From: Bisporella sp. PMI_857
Lineage: Eukaryota; Ascomycota; Leotiomycetes; Helotiales; Helotiaceae
Assembly (NCBI GenBank): GCA_021307315.1
Contig: JAJSPD010000056.1
Location: 248,001 to 312,000 of the forward strand
Length of the DNA stretch: 64,000 nucleotides
Reading direction: 5' to 3'
Shown piece by piece: positions 1 to 11,300 of the stretch. Every line of letters begins with the position of its first letter. Within the stretch, counting starts at the first letter, position 1. The translations under genes were made by a program, and so were the position numbers. The notes below the pieces were generated by a model. It saw nothing but the letters and a program-made list of their open reading frames with translations, ran no database searches and had not been told where the DNA came from.

Positions 1-2009
1 GCCGCTCACGTCGCCTTAATCCGCCTCGGAACTAGAGAAAGGGACGACACTTAATGGAGCCGTACTTACAACAATGGATACGGCACACAATGTTGCGAGA
101 TAGTTGACATTATTGGGTATGTGAGTTGTTGTGTTTCTGTGCAGTTTCAATTGCAAGATACTTGGACGACACAATGTAACATCAGGCTCTGGCGGCATAG
201 CCAGGGCATGGTTACTGAGGGATCAACTTCTTTGTGAGTTATGAGCATTAACTCGTTATCAGTGGGTGCCGGTTTACACTTAAACTTTGAACAGGAATTT
301 GTAAATATACCCTGCTACTGCTCTCCTTAATTTCGCCTTTTATAACAAATTGAAGAAAATACAAGCTTTCCTTCCGACACATCAACTCCACAACTAACGA
401 ACTTTCAAGCATAGACTCTATGCCTACCCAATGCTCTCTCGTGAGGCATGCCCCAAACTCACCTGATGCCTGAGGATCTTCTACAGCAGGTACTGTTATG
501 GAGTTCGAAGTAATATACGTTCAGACCAGCGAGTATATTTGTCACAATATCTGCCACATCCCCACACCCATTGGCAAAATGAACACATTGACCCAGGGTC
601 CTCGAATTACCATAGCTTGGTCGTAGGCTCTAGTGGTCATGTACTTATGGAACCCAAACCCGTCCAACCTTCACGCGCAGATTCGTATCCTCAGAGCCGC
701 GCATCCGGACTGTGATGTATCTCGGGACCTCGATAGTGATAAAATGCTATATCCCATGGGGAAATCTGAGGTTTCATAATTCAGGCATCTAACGCTCGTC
801 CATCACCATATGCATAATCACGGAGAGGTATTTCCAATGTGTGAGGAATGGGAAGGGAACGAAGAAGAAAAGGAATGCGACCATTGGGATGCATACCTGA
901 GTGCTGAAGTTTGCCTTCACAATATAGTCTGGCTTCTAGGAGTCACTCTTGTGGTTCGCATCTTCTTTGGTGAAGCGTATCTCTCCCTGTCCCATCTCTT
1001 TTATAATCTTCCAAGCCCCAGAACTCCCTTCACTGTCATAGCCACGGAAGGTAGTCAGAACGCCACGCTATGCGAGTTTATAATTTGGTCCCTAAATATT
1101 ATTTGAATTGCCGGCTGATACCGGCAACTTACCGGGTAGATTATATATAAAATCAGTATTTGACTAAGAGTATCATGTCGAAACTCGGCCAGACTGCCAG
1201 CCTGCACTCTAATGAGAGTGTAACCCAGAATTTGGGTACAGTTACCCAAATGTGGTGTGGGCATTTGATGCTGCAGTTATAAATTATAGGTGCTTAGATG
1301 TGAAAGTGGCTGTGAAAGGCTGTGAAAGGCTGTGAAAGGCTGTGAAGTGAATATGGCCCCCTTTTAAACACCTCGCTTAAATCCATCCAATCAGGTACAT
1401 GTATAGAATTTCCGACTCCTATATAAATTAATTTTTGCACTTTACACAACAAACATGAGACAAATTTCAGAGTAGTCCCATGAAAAACGCCCTCATCAAA
1501 GATCCTCAGTACGCCAACGCGATCGCACGCAGAACGGGCAAAGTGCGTAAACAACCCGTATAAAAACTCGTGTCACACTGCTGGACTGAGTGGTCAGCAT
1601 AGCATGAAAGGAATAGATTCCTACCCTGTATATATAGTCGTTATCTAGATACCTTATTGCTTTCTATGGAATGAAAGAAGCAGCTAAGTTTGGTGAGGGT
1701 ATCATATAAAGTTTCTCGACACGTATACAAAGCGCGCTGACTTGTGGGATAGATGTGACTTCTGCGGGAAAGAAGATAGGCTCCCGACGTCTAAAAGTTG
1801 CTAATATGGTTACTCTTACTGGAGATACTTGTTCATGGATTAAGAGGTGTCTATAGGAGCTTGACGAGGCCGAAGGCTAAGCATTTTAGCGATCCTTCGA
1901 GGCAACTCGATTGTGAGCACTCAAGCACAGTAAAGACGAAAGCTCAGGTAGGCAACATTCAACTCAACAATATTATGCTAGTATACTATGGCTTGGTCAT
2001 CCAGCCATC
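1..2009. other. Gene-poor left end
   Basis: No convincing gene. The open frames here (for example 810-1106 plus and 1294-1554 minus) are short, lack recognisable domains and do not join across plausible introns. The only clear structure is a 10-bp tandem repeat at 1308-1346. Confidence 0.6.
1308..1346. repeat. 10-bp tandem repeat, 3.9 copies
   Basis: The unit GGCTGTGAAA occurs three times in full and once as nine bases, without mismatch. It is a short minisatellite in non-coding DNA, probably replication slippage. Confidence 0.9.
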
Positions 2010-3896
2010 TCAAATCAGCCACCTCATATCGACCTGGTCATCCAGCTCTGGAAGCTGCTTCGGATCCTCATTATTCGCCCACAACGGGCTGCTCTTCATC
2101 CAGTTTCTCAAACTCCATCCGATAGTTGCCAAACACCCAGTTACACCAAATGCTGCCGCTGGCCCCCAGGTCCTGATTACATGGAAAGCCGTCTTGTAGT
2201 ACTGCGCATTCTGTAGATCGGTATATCCACCATAACCTTTCGTACCCAGTAAGGAAGCTTTGCAGAAGCAGTTGTTTAGCCCGTTGGTTACTTGCAGCAT
2301 CATAATAGCTAGGAGAAGCACAGTGTTGAGTGCGTTGGTAGTGATGGTTAGATTTCGAGTCCAGGCTGGAGGTTCTTGGTAAATTACCTGGACACTGGAG
2401 GTGATAAGGCTGATGAGAAACCAAGAAAGGAAAAGGAAGGAGCGGCAGCCAAGACCGACGGTAGGTGTATTGAAGGCGATCACGAATGCAAGAAAGACTT
2501 GCTGGGATACAAAGACATGAGATATGAAACAGATAACCCACCAAGATACCGGTCGTCTCGTGAGCGTTTTGCGAAAGAGCTTACATTTTTCACGGTGATA
2601 AATGCTGAATCTCTCTGTCGGAGCAAGATGCTGTGGCCCATCTTCGTCGATATATGGCTGATGCTCTGCGATATCTAGGAGGGCACTAGCAACCCCACTG
2701 TATCGAAGGCGGCGACCTTGGCCGATGAAATCATCGATGTGGAGGTCCAATTTGGATCCTGCAAGACCTTTCTTCTTGTTGGGGGGATGCCACCATTTTG
2801 GCTCTCCGTTTCCAGCACAATCCAAAATCTGTTCATTGTTGTATAGCCAGCGATTGATTAATACCATACATCGAGTTGAGGCAGTCGGATTGCGATCGGT
2901 CACGGTTGAGCAAACAAGAACTGGAAGCCAGGATACAAAAATGCCCAGAGATAAAGAATGTGCCGTGGTGTTATCTCCGAGATTTGCAAATGTAGTGACG
3001 AGCGAGAAGGCGAACGACACCATGAACCATGTAATGTTGATCAGGACAGGAAAGACACCTCTTCGTCTATTGCAGCGAAGTTGAAAGGCAAGATGTGAGA
3101 CAAGGACTCGTGAGTAAGTCACATCTCGCTCGTCACTGTCGCACAGCGGTCGAAGGATGCCATACACCAAAGCTCGGTCTCTTCGCTCCAAGATGGTTTT
3201 GTCAAGCCCAAATGAACGGTACTCGTACTGACCAATGCAACTGAGAATATACAATACGTTCCGATATAACAACTCGGTTGATAACTCTTTCCTGGAAAGA
3301 TTCTGACACCTTCTCATAATATATATGTTAAAAAAGGTGTTGGTTAGTGCGGTTTGGGGCGAGCCAATCCAAGAAGTAAATGACTCAAAGGTCTTTTTAT
3401 ATTTCTTTCTTGAAAGCGCCTCATATGGCAAGTTCGAGAATAATGCTACCGAAGGAAGAACCTGAGAAAATCAGTTATGCGCGACGACAAAGGTGATTAA
3501 CCGAAGGAGCACGGTGCAAAAATCTCAGCTTACCCAGGTTGTTAGCACAGATAAAGCTATGAAGATGTTGTGCGGATCAGATACATTTCCTCCACACATC
3601 GCTTTGCAGCCTGGGGTTATTATGGTTAGCTTCTGTCCAATAACAGACGAGACATGCTATATACCTTCATAGCTTAATGTTGTTGGCTTTCTCGCAACTT
3701 TTGGATCAAGTCCTCTGATATGTCCATGATATATATGATCTTTGAAGCTGAAGTTCACTTCCTTTGCTCGGGTCTCATTTCCAATAGCGCTCTCAACAAG
3801 AGCTAGGCAGGCATCGAAGCGCTTACCAGCCGAAACCAAAACGATGAAGGGCAGAAGCTGTATCAGTCTGTTGGGGAAACGCCAGAGATTATCCAT
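2010..3896 (-). CDS. Polytopic membrane protein, unknown function
   Basis: Three exons on the minus strand: 3896-3665, 3610-3534 and 3461-2010. Both introns have GT..AG ends and matching phases, giving 586 residues. The start is the ATG at 3896. The N-terminus has a hydrophobic stretch (LIQLLPFIVLVSAG) that could be a signal peptide or first helix. A short cysteine-containing segment follows (CKAMCGG), then a helix ending in VLPSVALFSNLPYEA, which continues smoothly across the second intron. About six more hydrophobic segments follow, the last near WSLRNW. The layout (cysteine pair, LTTWVLP helix, many helices) resembles a conserved family of fungal integral membrane proteins of unknown role. 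No catalytic motif is seen. Nothing in the context links it to the peptide cluster 9 kb away. Confidence 0.8.
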
Positions 3897-4909
3897 GGTT
3901 TTACAATCTCAAATGGCCCTCTGCGAGAGATTTACATCTTATCTTTGCCGGCTAAGTCCGTGACCCAAAGTGGAAGTCCGGCGTAGGTGATTACAGGTGT
4001 GCATGCTTTGAATTGATAAGAACAGATGTACAGTATTGCCCACGAGGACGTGTGCGGTGAGGCACAGCCTCAGCCACAAGCCACTGAGTCCTGATATGGT
4101 ATATATTCGACGTGCCAAGCGTTGCTTTTATGTAGGATGATTGGAGATAACAGGGGAATATTTCGGCTGTTCACCGAATCAAGCGATGCAAGCCTCGCCC
4201 GAGCAGCTTCTACAGGCCAATCGCTTCTAGGCTTAGCACCAAGCCCCTTTTGAGTCAAAACAGAGTGTATCACGTGCAAATTGAAGCGAACTATCAATAC
4301 ATTGAACACTCGAATTATCTGAAGAATAACGGACAATTGCATTAAATAAAATATCAATATGATGGTACACCTCTGTCAATATTCCTTTCCGTTTCTTATA
4401 AGCTCTAGATTTTGACGCTATCGAAATCATAAGTAGAGTTTGAGGACGTAATACAAATGTGGCGTAGTATTGCGTACCTTTAAAACTGAGACACAGCATC
4501 AAATTCGATATCAAGGCTTAGTCGAATGATCACTAATAGCCTCCACCAACGCATAATATATTTGGGTTAAATATGCAGCAAGCTTGGAAGATATCACATC
4601 CGTAGATACCAGGAAATCGAAATATCGTAAAGGCCAGGCTTTGAGATATGATCTTGCATCACATCTCAGCTATAAAATTACTAAAGTATGGAAAGTATTC
4701 TGACTAAGTCTCGCCAGGCTTTATGAGGTAATTTTATTACAATGACTATTTTCTGGTCTCTATATCAAAGTGCAACTGAGCAGCTCGCTACACTTTCAAA
4801 ATAGCTGTCCCATTGTCGAATGAGAAACCTTACTCTACAATACCCACTGACCAAACGAATCCTTGATGTAGCGCGAGTGTTGATAGGGTGAATAGAGAAG
4901 ACTAGACAC
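3897..4909. other. Intergenic, no gene seen
   Basis: Short frames such as 4070-4357 and 4233-4514 (minus) have no domain and no good splice partners. The 3' end of the interrupted gene at 4910-8697 may extend into this stretch: a good donor (CAG|GTAAGT) ends the last confident exon at about 4911, and a short open frame runs on to about 4775. Confidence 0.5.
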
Positions 4910-6896
4910 TTACCTGACGACAGGTTTGAGCATGGCTTTTAGCATGCCTCTGATGTCACCTTTTTCGAGTGACACCAACATATCCTCCAGCTTGTCGCCT
5001 ACAACAAAATTAATATACCCCCATTTGTAGAAAGTCGGAACCAAAAGTGCCTCACCTGCTTTAGCTTCGCGTACCTTGTCGCACAGTCGCCTGCATATTG
5101 TGGTGTATCTTTTCAAGGCATCCTTCGCTACCAAATTATAGTGGTGAGTGTCATGGCGAAGCTGTTCGATGTCTTCTGACAGCTCTATGGGCTGGGCCTC
5201 ATCTTTAAATAATACCTAGGGCGTTCGTTAGTCTCTATTGTCCACAGGGGCGCCATAATACAGAGCACTAGGAAGTGAGTACTATGATAACACCAAGCAG
5301 ATGCGAGAGCAAATAAATACCCACTCTGCCTTGCTCCATAGTAATTTATAGTCACCAGAGTGAAACAAATATTTGAAGAAACGCTATAGAGTCGGACTTA
5401 TAGTAATAACTGGAACCTCTTGGTTATACAGTGCTCGTTTCCAGTTGGTTAGCTCTACCGATTCTGACGAGTACCAGTTCCAACGTTCTAACACATGGGG
5501 CAAGGTATCGGCGCAGAAGTACCAGAGTGCCTCACTAGTAGTTGCTTCAAGTACTTGTAGATACTCCTTTTGAAACATTATGTGATAGTATCGATCATCG
5601 AATATAACTAGCCAAGTCAATTATAAAACCGTAACGATAAACTAAGAAATAGACCATACACTTACATTCAAGTAATCTTGGGTTCACAAGGCGTCCGTTT
5701 TTATTAAGTGGCACATCAGATTTTTCAGTGCCTAAATACCTTCTTTCAGTGGTATGATCCACAGCGAATTGTTATAGTTTGGGTAACTTTTTGCCTCTTC
5801 CAAATACGAATACATTACATTCGTAAGTGTGCTGTATAAGTTCTAAGTTAGCATACAAGGCTCCTGAGAAGATCAAGTAGAATAATGTGTTTGGCAATGC
5901 TTCTCATACCGTAGTAAACTTAACATGATTGTGTTCAGGCTTCCTATGCGATATTTTGTAACTCGTGTGGGATACACCTTCCTGAATATTTGGGACTAAT
6001 ATCTTGTATCTAGCCTTGATTATTTCCATTTCCGTTTCTCCACAGTCTTGCAAAGTATCCTTCTCTGATAGAACGGAGCTGGCAAGAGAATGGGCGAATT
6101 GGCCGTTATTCGATGCCGTCCTGGAAATAAGGGACTCATTCGAGCCGGTGCATCCTGTGGTAGAATCATAAGGAGATATAGCACCTAATGCGTCGGTTTC
6201 TGCATCTGAGACTCTATTTAGGCGCTTGCTTTGGGATGTTTCCGAGAGGCTGATATCGCTCTTGCTGAGCTTTCTTTTCGTGCTTTGAACTCGCGATCCT
6301 AGCACCGCGCCTGCCATCATATCACAAGTTCCTATAAAGTCGTTAAGCTTGAGCTAAACCTTGCAACATTCACTCAAGTTATTGGAATCATGTAGATAAA
6401 CCTACTGCAGTGAAACCTGGCTATATCGGAATGCTCCGTGCCGCCCCAGCATTCCGATATATAGAGGTTTTTGGTATAGCGAGTTTCGTAAATATGTATA
6501 ACTAAGCATAAAGGTATAAAAAAGTACAAAAGGCTTATACATATATCACGTGTTTGTTAAAACGGCAAATATCTGAAATACCATCGAAAAGTCAGTAAAT
6601 ATCTCAAATACCACCACTAAATTTGGAGGCTTTCTGGGCGTACCACCGTTTTGAAACAGTGGTACGTCAGATATCTGCCAACAAAATGATGGTATTTCAG
6701 ATATTTTAGTAGTTACAGGTAATCTTTCTGAAATACTATTATTTTGTTGGCAGATATTTGACGTACTACTATTTGCCGCCAAAAGACTAAAACACATAAC
6801 TTACAAACTTTAATACTATTGTAACTTTAAACTTTTTTACAGTATTCTTTTCAATTGTAATTTTATTGATATCGTATTATAGTTTTCGAAGTAAGT

Positions 6897-7150
6897 GTCA
6901 CGGCCCTGGCCCTATTTCGAGCTTGGCCCCTGTTACTACAGGGCTCGGCATCCCAGAGCTTGGCGACCAACGCTACAGGGCTCGCTTACACTGGCCCCTG
7001 GCCAGCCTCCTGTATATAAAGCACTACTCTCCTTTCCTTCTCCTGCCTGTAGCTTGTTCTCTTAGTTATAACAATTGATAGTTGTTCACACCTCTGAGTC
7101 CTTCTATCTAGATCTACGGATCGAGATCCCTGTTCAGCTTGAGTTGTTAC
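6897..7150 (+). mobile_element. LTR-like GC-rich block (possible solo LTR)
   Basis: A GC-rich island begins TGTCACGGCC and ends near TTGTTACA. It has a TATATAAA box at about 7013 and pyrimidine-rich sequence after it, a layout like fungal Gypsy LTRs. I could not find a convincing 5-bp target duplication, and no primer-binding site or retrotransposon coding sequence adjoins it, so the call is tentative. Confidence 0.3.
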
Positions 7151-7390
7151 ATCACGCTTCGATTAAAAGTTAAACATACAAATTGAAAAAGTTGATTAAG
7201 CTATTAAGCTGGAAACAAGTAATAGCAGCAATAACTTTTCAAAAGTCGACAGCGATATTTTCGATTAAAATTCTATTCAATTTACAAATTTGGCTTTACG
7301 ATTTTCTACAAAGTCTAGAAAAACGTATAAAATATAATTGATTTTAGGAATACAACAATAAAAGTACATTAATTTCAGGCTTATATTCTA

Positions 7391-7549
7391 CTTACAGCGT
7401 ACTTACAACGTGCTTACAGCGAGTGTTGAAAGCTTTCTCAAATACTATTAATTATTTAGTGGCTTTCTGAAATACTATTAAAAATTTAAGAGTGTTGAAA
7501 GCTTTCTCAAATACTATTAATTATTTGGTAGCTTTCTGAAATACTATCA
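7391..7549. repeat. Tandem repeats inside the transposon stack
   Basis: Three 11-bp units of the type CTTACARCGTR at 7391-7422 are followed by two copies of a 69-bp unit starting GAGTGTTGAAAGC, at 7421 and 7490. The two long copies differ by only a few transitions. Confidence 0.75.
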
Positions 7550-8697
7550 TTTGTGGTATATAAGAAAGCCTCCAAATTCAGTGGTGGTATTTCAGATATT
7601 TATCGACTTTTTGATGGTATTTGAGATATTTGCCGTTGTTAAAAATGTGTATTATTAAGCAGGATTTCTGCGCTTTTTACATCGGAACCTAACAAATTTT
7701 CAGCAAATCCATTCCGATCACGATATAAAGAGGATTCCGATATACACAGCCAAAAACCGGCCGTTCCAGACTTCCTTTCCGATAAATAGAGGTTTCCGAT
7801 ATAAGGAGTTCCGATATAACCAGGTTTCACTGTAGAGGAAGGGGCAGCTCCCTTAGAACATCCCAAGGTTCCTGATATTGCATGGTCTAAAGGTTCTTGC
7901 AGTGAGAGATCCGTGATTTGATTATCCTTATCACCTATTCTAGCCTTTAAGCCTTCAATAGGTTTACCCATTTCCTCCACTCTGTTCATAAGCTTCGTAT
8001 TTAACCTGATTGCGCCATCCCTTTCCTCACGTATCTGAGATACAACTTCAATGTAGGCATCCTGAGCGAGTGGTCGGCCAAGGAGCTTTCTGATTCGCCA
8101 GAAGGGCAACCTATCACGATTTTTGGATTTTCTACCGCAATCTGACTGTCGCTGAGATCACTGAAAAGAGTTCTGAAGGCTGAGTGATCATCAAACTCGT
8201 TGCTAAATATTTCAGGTTAGACCATTGCCTTGACCAACGCAAGTATGCGGCGTCTCATAGAGTGTCGTCGATTGGTGCTTCGCTAGAACGCATGTGTAAC
8301 GAGAAGCGCAAAGGGACTTACGATCCCATCAAAGTACATAATAGGTTCTCGACATGGTGTACACCCATCCCCAAAAATAAACTTGCCCGAATTTTTGGCA
8401 CCATGTTTACAATATTTGACAGTATTTTATTGCGAGGTACGACTAGAGATTCTTTTGCCCTGCAGAACTCACTCCGAAACAGCAAAAAAACGGCAATAAT
8501 TTGATGGGAATAGAGTGCGTCGTCACCTTTGTTAGGCTTTGGAAGGGGAGAGCTGGCGATCTTCGATTGAGATAACTGTAATTGTACATTAGGCTTATTC
8601 ACAAGTTAAGTGGCGCTTGATTTACATGGAGATCTGCCTTTCCGGAATCGGAAGCTTCTTTAGGACTCTCTGATATTCTGAACCCAGATGCAGCCAT

Positions 8698-9434
8698 ATT
8701 CGCAGTATACCTTCTCCGCCTCGTTAGCGCAGCAGGCTTACGGTTGGCGACACCTGCGATATGAGTTCCCACTCTGATAACTCGTGAGACAGCTTGCGCA
8801 GCCAGTATTGTGAGTACTTCTCATGCACAAAATTGGGTCAAGCAGCGATGTTGACGGTGGTGGAATCTGATTAAAGATGGCGAGATAAAGGGGTTGTAGA
8901 GGTCTTGAAAAATTATTCTGGAATTTGTAGCTAAAAGCCTGATGATATTGAATATTTCGACCAGACTTATCAATATTGATTCAAGCTCTGATCTAATGTG
9001 CCTCACTGACGAGGCTGCCCACCGCTTCGAGGCCCTTTTGATAGGCTACTTTTTAGCTTCTCCTGAGGAGTCGGTATAGGTTTACCTTAGCCATTAGGAG
9101 GAGTTCCTAAATCTCTGGCTCATTTGTGTCTGAGAATCGGCACACCCAAGCAAGCTATTCCAGCGTCATCATACGGTGAAGGATTTGTAGTTATCAGCGT
9201 CTGGTATAATTGAGCAGGAGAACATATAGGGCATCTCAAGGTCATTTTGAGATAGCAAACATCGGTTGTAGCATAACACTATATTCACTAGATGCTTCCG
9301 GGGTTAAAGGGCCTGAAGATAGGATGCTGCTCAACCAATTTTCAATCAGCCTCTCACACCGCAGCAAGCCCGGATGCTAAGGACCACACGTGTCGCGTGA
9401 CCTCATGTGATCTATGTACGGAATAGGTTTGGTC
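8698..9434. other. Intergenic, upstream of the split gene
   Basis: Part just upstream of 8697 stays open in frame with the ATG, so the true start could lie further up. Otherwise no supported gene. Confidence 0.5.
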
Positions 9435-9737
9435 TTAGCCTAAAATGTGTATATAACACTCGTTTTCTTCTCTCTTAGATGAATCAAGGCTTCTCACTTT
9501 AATACCGGAAACCTTCCAAGCGATCACGATAATCAAAGAGCAGACCAACAATACCAATCCAAGCATCAGCGGAACGGGCAAGTTCGACAAAACATGTACA
9601 TCATGTTGGAGGCTCTGAAGCAAAGGAGAAAGGCTACCGCAGCACAGTGAATAGAAAACAAGATAATCAAGCCCAAGCCTAGAACTTGAGCCGGTATCCA
9701 GGAATATCGGAGTCGGCGGCAAGAAGTGAAATTCCAT
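9435..9737 (-). CDS. Small hypothetical protein with one membrane helix
   Basis: A 100-codon frame with an ATG start at 9737 and a stop at 9435. Residues about 54-74 (PLMLGLVLLVCSLIIVIAW) form a strong transmembrane segment followed by basic residues, which would place the C-terminus in the cytosol. No family is recognised and there are no obvious splice partners. It could be a small membrane protein, the end of an unseen multi-exon gene, or chance. Confidence 0.3.
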   Translation of the reverse strand: MEFHFLPPTPIFLDTGSSSRLGLDYLVFYSLCCGSLSPLLQSLQHDVHVLSNLPVPLMLGLVLLVCSLIIVIAWKVSGIKVRSLDSSKREENECYIHILG

Positions 9738-10412
9738 ACATATTGTCAGATAGTGTAAGAGCAGAAAGAAAATGAGTTTAATAAAAGATATGTAGTACTG
9801 AAATGGAACCCCAGAAAGAGATCACAATCCAATTGATTTTAATTATGACGCCTTCTCGACTGACTTATATAGTAGACGTCGTAATTCTGACTACGGTCTG
9901 TGGTTATAGCTTTCAATTTACAAAAATAGTGATAAATATAAGCTGGGAGCGTGCATTTCTAAGGTTTATTAAATAGCGACGTTAATAGCAACGTCTAATA
10001 AATCAAGTTTACTATACCCAGCAGATCTGGAACGACTTAAATTTTTCCTGGATTAGAAAACGGCACAGCATTTACTGGTCAGGGTCAATCTTTCGCATGA
10101 AGCCTTACGCATGAAGCCGTGCGATAAGCTGGTGAGTAAGGAAGGATACTCACAACTAGGGAATCGACTAAGGAGAGCGCGCTTCGGCAAATTACAAAAT
10201 AAGAACTACAGTTCCTCTTAATTTAAGCGTGACTTCACGAATCACGTTTTTCTGCGCGGTATAAATGGCTCATCCTTCTCTCTCTTCATAAGAATTGTAT
10301 CTGCTAAATTGAGCATCCCAGGGAGTTTGTTATTGCCAGCGGGAAATTCACTCTTCGCTTTCCTTTTTCAAGTATCCTATTCAAAATCTTATCTAAAATA
10401 TCTTGTATAAAT
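9738..10412. other. Intergenic, AT-rich, no gene seen
   Basis: Contains short near-palindromic stretches around 9870-9890 and 9970-10005 built on GACGTY motifs, but no frame with coding character. Confidence 0.5.
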
Positions 10413-11300
10413 TCATCGGCGCCGGAGATTGACTGCCACTATGAAGGGCTTATAATGTGGCCGCATTCCTTTGGCGGTATTCATCATAATAGCCGAGTTG
10501 ACCATAAGAGTTTGTTTCCCAGCTTTAATTGGCCACTCGTTTGTATATGGATATTCGTTGATTTGTTCTGTTTCCAAAGGTGTTGCTGATAGCGGATCCT
10601 TTACGCTACCATCAGCCTTCCATGTAACTATATTTGCACCATGCCCCTCATGGATATGACCAAAGCAGTGCATAAGTGGCCTGGCACGGCTGATGGCGCG
10701 AAGAAGGTTAGGGCAACCTAGGTTCTGGTCATCGACCTGGTCAAGAATCGAGTGTGGGGGGCCATGAGTCATAACGATATCGACACCTGATGGGATAGGA
10801 CCTGTAGTAATCGAGGTTCGGTTTGGTGTAGCTTGGTTCGCATCATTGAATCGATCCGTAGAGGGTTGGTATTGGAAGGCCCAGCCACCAGATCCGGGTG
10901 TGTATGGTGAGGCGTAGACTGTAAACTTGGCGCTATTGTTGAGGGTGAATGTATGAGTACCTTCTTCGAGGTAGGTAACGCCAGCTTCTTTTGCTAATGG
11001 ACCAGTCATTATCTCGAAGGCGGCTTCATGATACTCTGAATACTCTTCTTCGGACATATTTTCGACTCTACATATTTTGTCAAGAGATATATCATGGTTG
11101 CCAGCGATAACCAACTTCAACTCGGCCTCGATAGTGCCCATCATCTTAACGCTCTCTCTTAACGAATTCAGTTCGCCGAAGTTGGTCAAGTCTCCTGTGT
11201 GAATAAGAATGTCGACCTGAGGCATAGTAGTTCCATCTAAGGAATGCTCATGCGTGTCTGAAATGACCATCACACGAGTAGGAATAGTATTAGAAGACAT
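10413..11300 (-). CDS. Calcineurin-like metallophosphoesterase
   Basis: A single-exon gene of 295 residues, starting at the ATG at 11300. It carries the full metallophosphoesterase metal-binding set: SDTH with D15 and H17, GDL with D37, GNHD at 67-70, THGPPH with H179, and GHIH with H215 and H217. These bind a dinuclear metal centre and hydrolyse phosphomonoesters or phosphodiesters. The length and the DTHEH..GDLT opening fit the MPPED/rhamnogalacturonate-lyase-neighbour type of small fungal phosphoesterases. The substrate cannot be read from sequence. There is no signal peptide, so it is probably cytosolic. It lies 2 kb from the NRPS-B stop, with a frameshifted gene between, and is most likely outside the cluster. 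Confidence 0.9.
   Translation of the reverse strand: MSSNTIPTRVMVISDTHEHSLDGTTMPQVDILIHTGDLTNFGELNSLRESVKMMGTIEAELKLVIAGNHDISLDKICRVENMSEEEYSEYHEAAFEIMTGPLAKEAGVTYLEEGTHTFTLNNSAKFTVYASPYTPGSGGWAFQYQPSTDRFNDANQATPNRTSITTGPIPSGVDIVMTHGPPHSILDQVDDQNLGCPNLLRAISRARPLMHCFGHIHEGHGANIVTWKADGSVKDPLSATPLETEQINEYPYTNEWPIKAGKQTLMVNSAIMMNTAKGMRPHYKPFIVAVNLRRR

Larger units (their letters stand above)
6559..7638. mobile_element. Inner MITE-like element with about 78-bp inverted repeats
   Basis: The arms at 6559-6636 and 7563-7638 are nearly perfect reverse complements. Each arm itself repeats the motif AAATATCTSAAATACCA. A further internal foldback at about 6669-6760 uses the same vocabulary (ATATCTGCCAACAAAAT against its complement). 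The interior is AT-rich and non-coding apart from a GC-rich block at 6897-7150. It lies wholly inside the outer CAGTG element, so it either inserted there or forms that element's internal palindrome. Confidence 0.6.
6408..7832. mobile_element. Non-autonomous pogo/Tc1-mariner-like element
   Basis: The element is bounded by inverted repeats starting CAGTGAAACCTGG: the left copy begins at 6408 and the right copy is its reverse complement, ending at 7832. The right flank is TA and the left flank is TG, consistent with a TA target duplication carrying one later change. Subterminal copies of TTCCGATAT recur on both sides, as in fungal elements whose transposase binds repeated ends. No transposase frame is present, so it could move only with help in trans. 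Two further insertions lie inside it. CAGTG..CACTG ends with TA targets are typical of the Fot1/pogo branch; family assignment is inference. Confidence 0.75.
4910..8697 (-). pseudogene. Fungal gene of unknown function, split by a transposon
   Basis: Exons with matching phases can be joined: 8697-8626 (ATG, MAASGFRISE), 8575-8322 (contains RAKESLVVPRNKILSN), 8202-8118 (NEFDDHSAFRTLFSDL), 8061-7833 (DAYIEVVSQIREERDG), then 6331-5910 (Ser/Thr-rich, MMAGAVLGSRVQST), 5842 onward (MYSYLEEAKSYPNYNN), about 5606-5430 (IFDDRYYHIMFQKEYLQ, ending SSESVELTNW) and about 5218-4911 (EAQPIELSEDIEQLRHDT). The fourth and fifth exons are separated by a 1.4-kb transposon that sits exactly at the splice donor. 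The junction near 5745 needs either a roughly 150-base intron or a one-base frameshift, and the exon boundary near 5420 has a weak donor. I do not recognise the family; the C-terminal part reads like a conserved helical fungal domain. Given the insertion it is probably dead, unless the whole element is spliced out. Confidence 0.6.

Noticed and set aside
810..1106. 98-codon ORF with a possible membrane segment
   Set aside because: No family resemblance, no splice context, and length expected by chance in this stretch.
4070..4514. Minus-strand frames that might extend the split gene
   Set aside because: No matching splice sites or protein character continuing from the last supported exon.
1308..7549. 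CRISPR-like arrays among the tandem repeats
   Set aside because: Direct tandem repeats without unique spacers in a eukaryotic genome.
8718..8737. Twenty bases resembling the 5' end of an animal-type elongator tRNA-Met
   Set aside because: The match stops after 20 bases; no anticodon, T arm or acceptor end follows, and it lies just upstream of an ATG in a frame that stays open.
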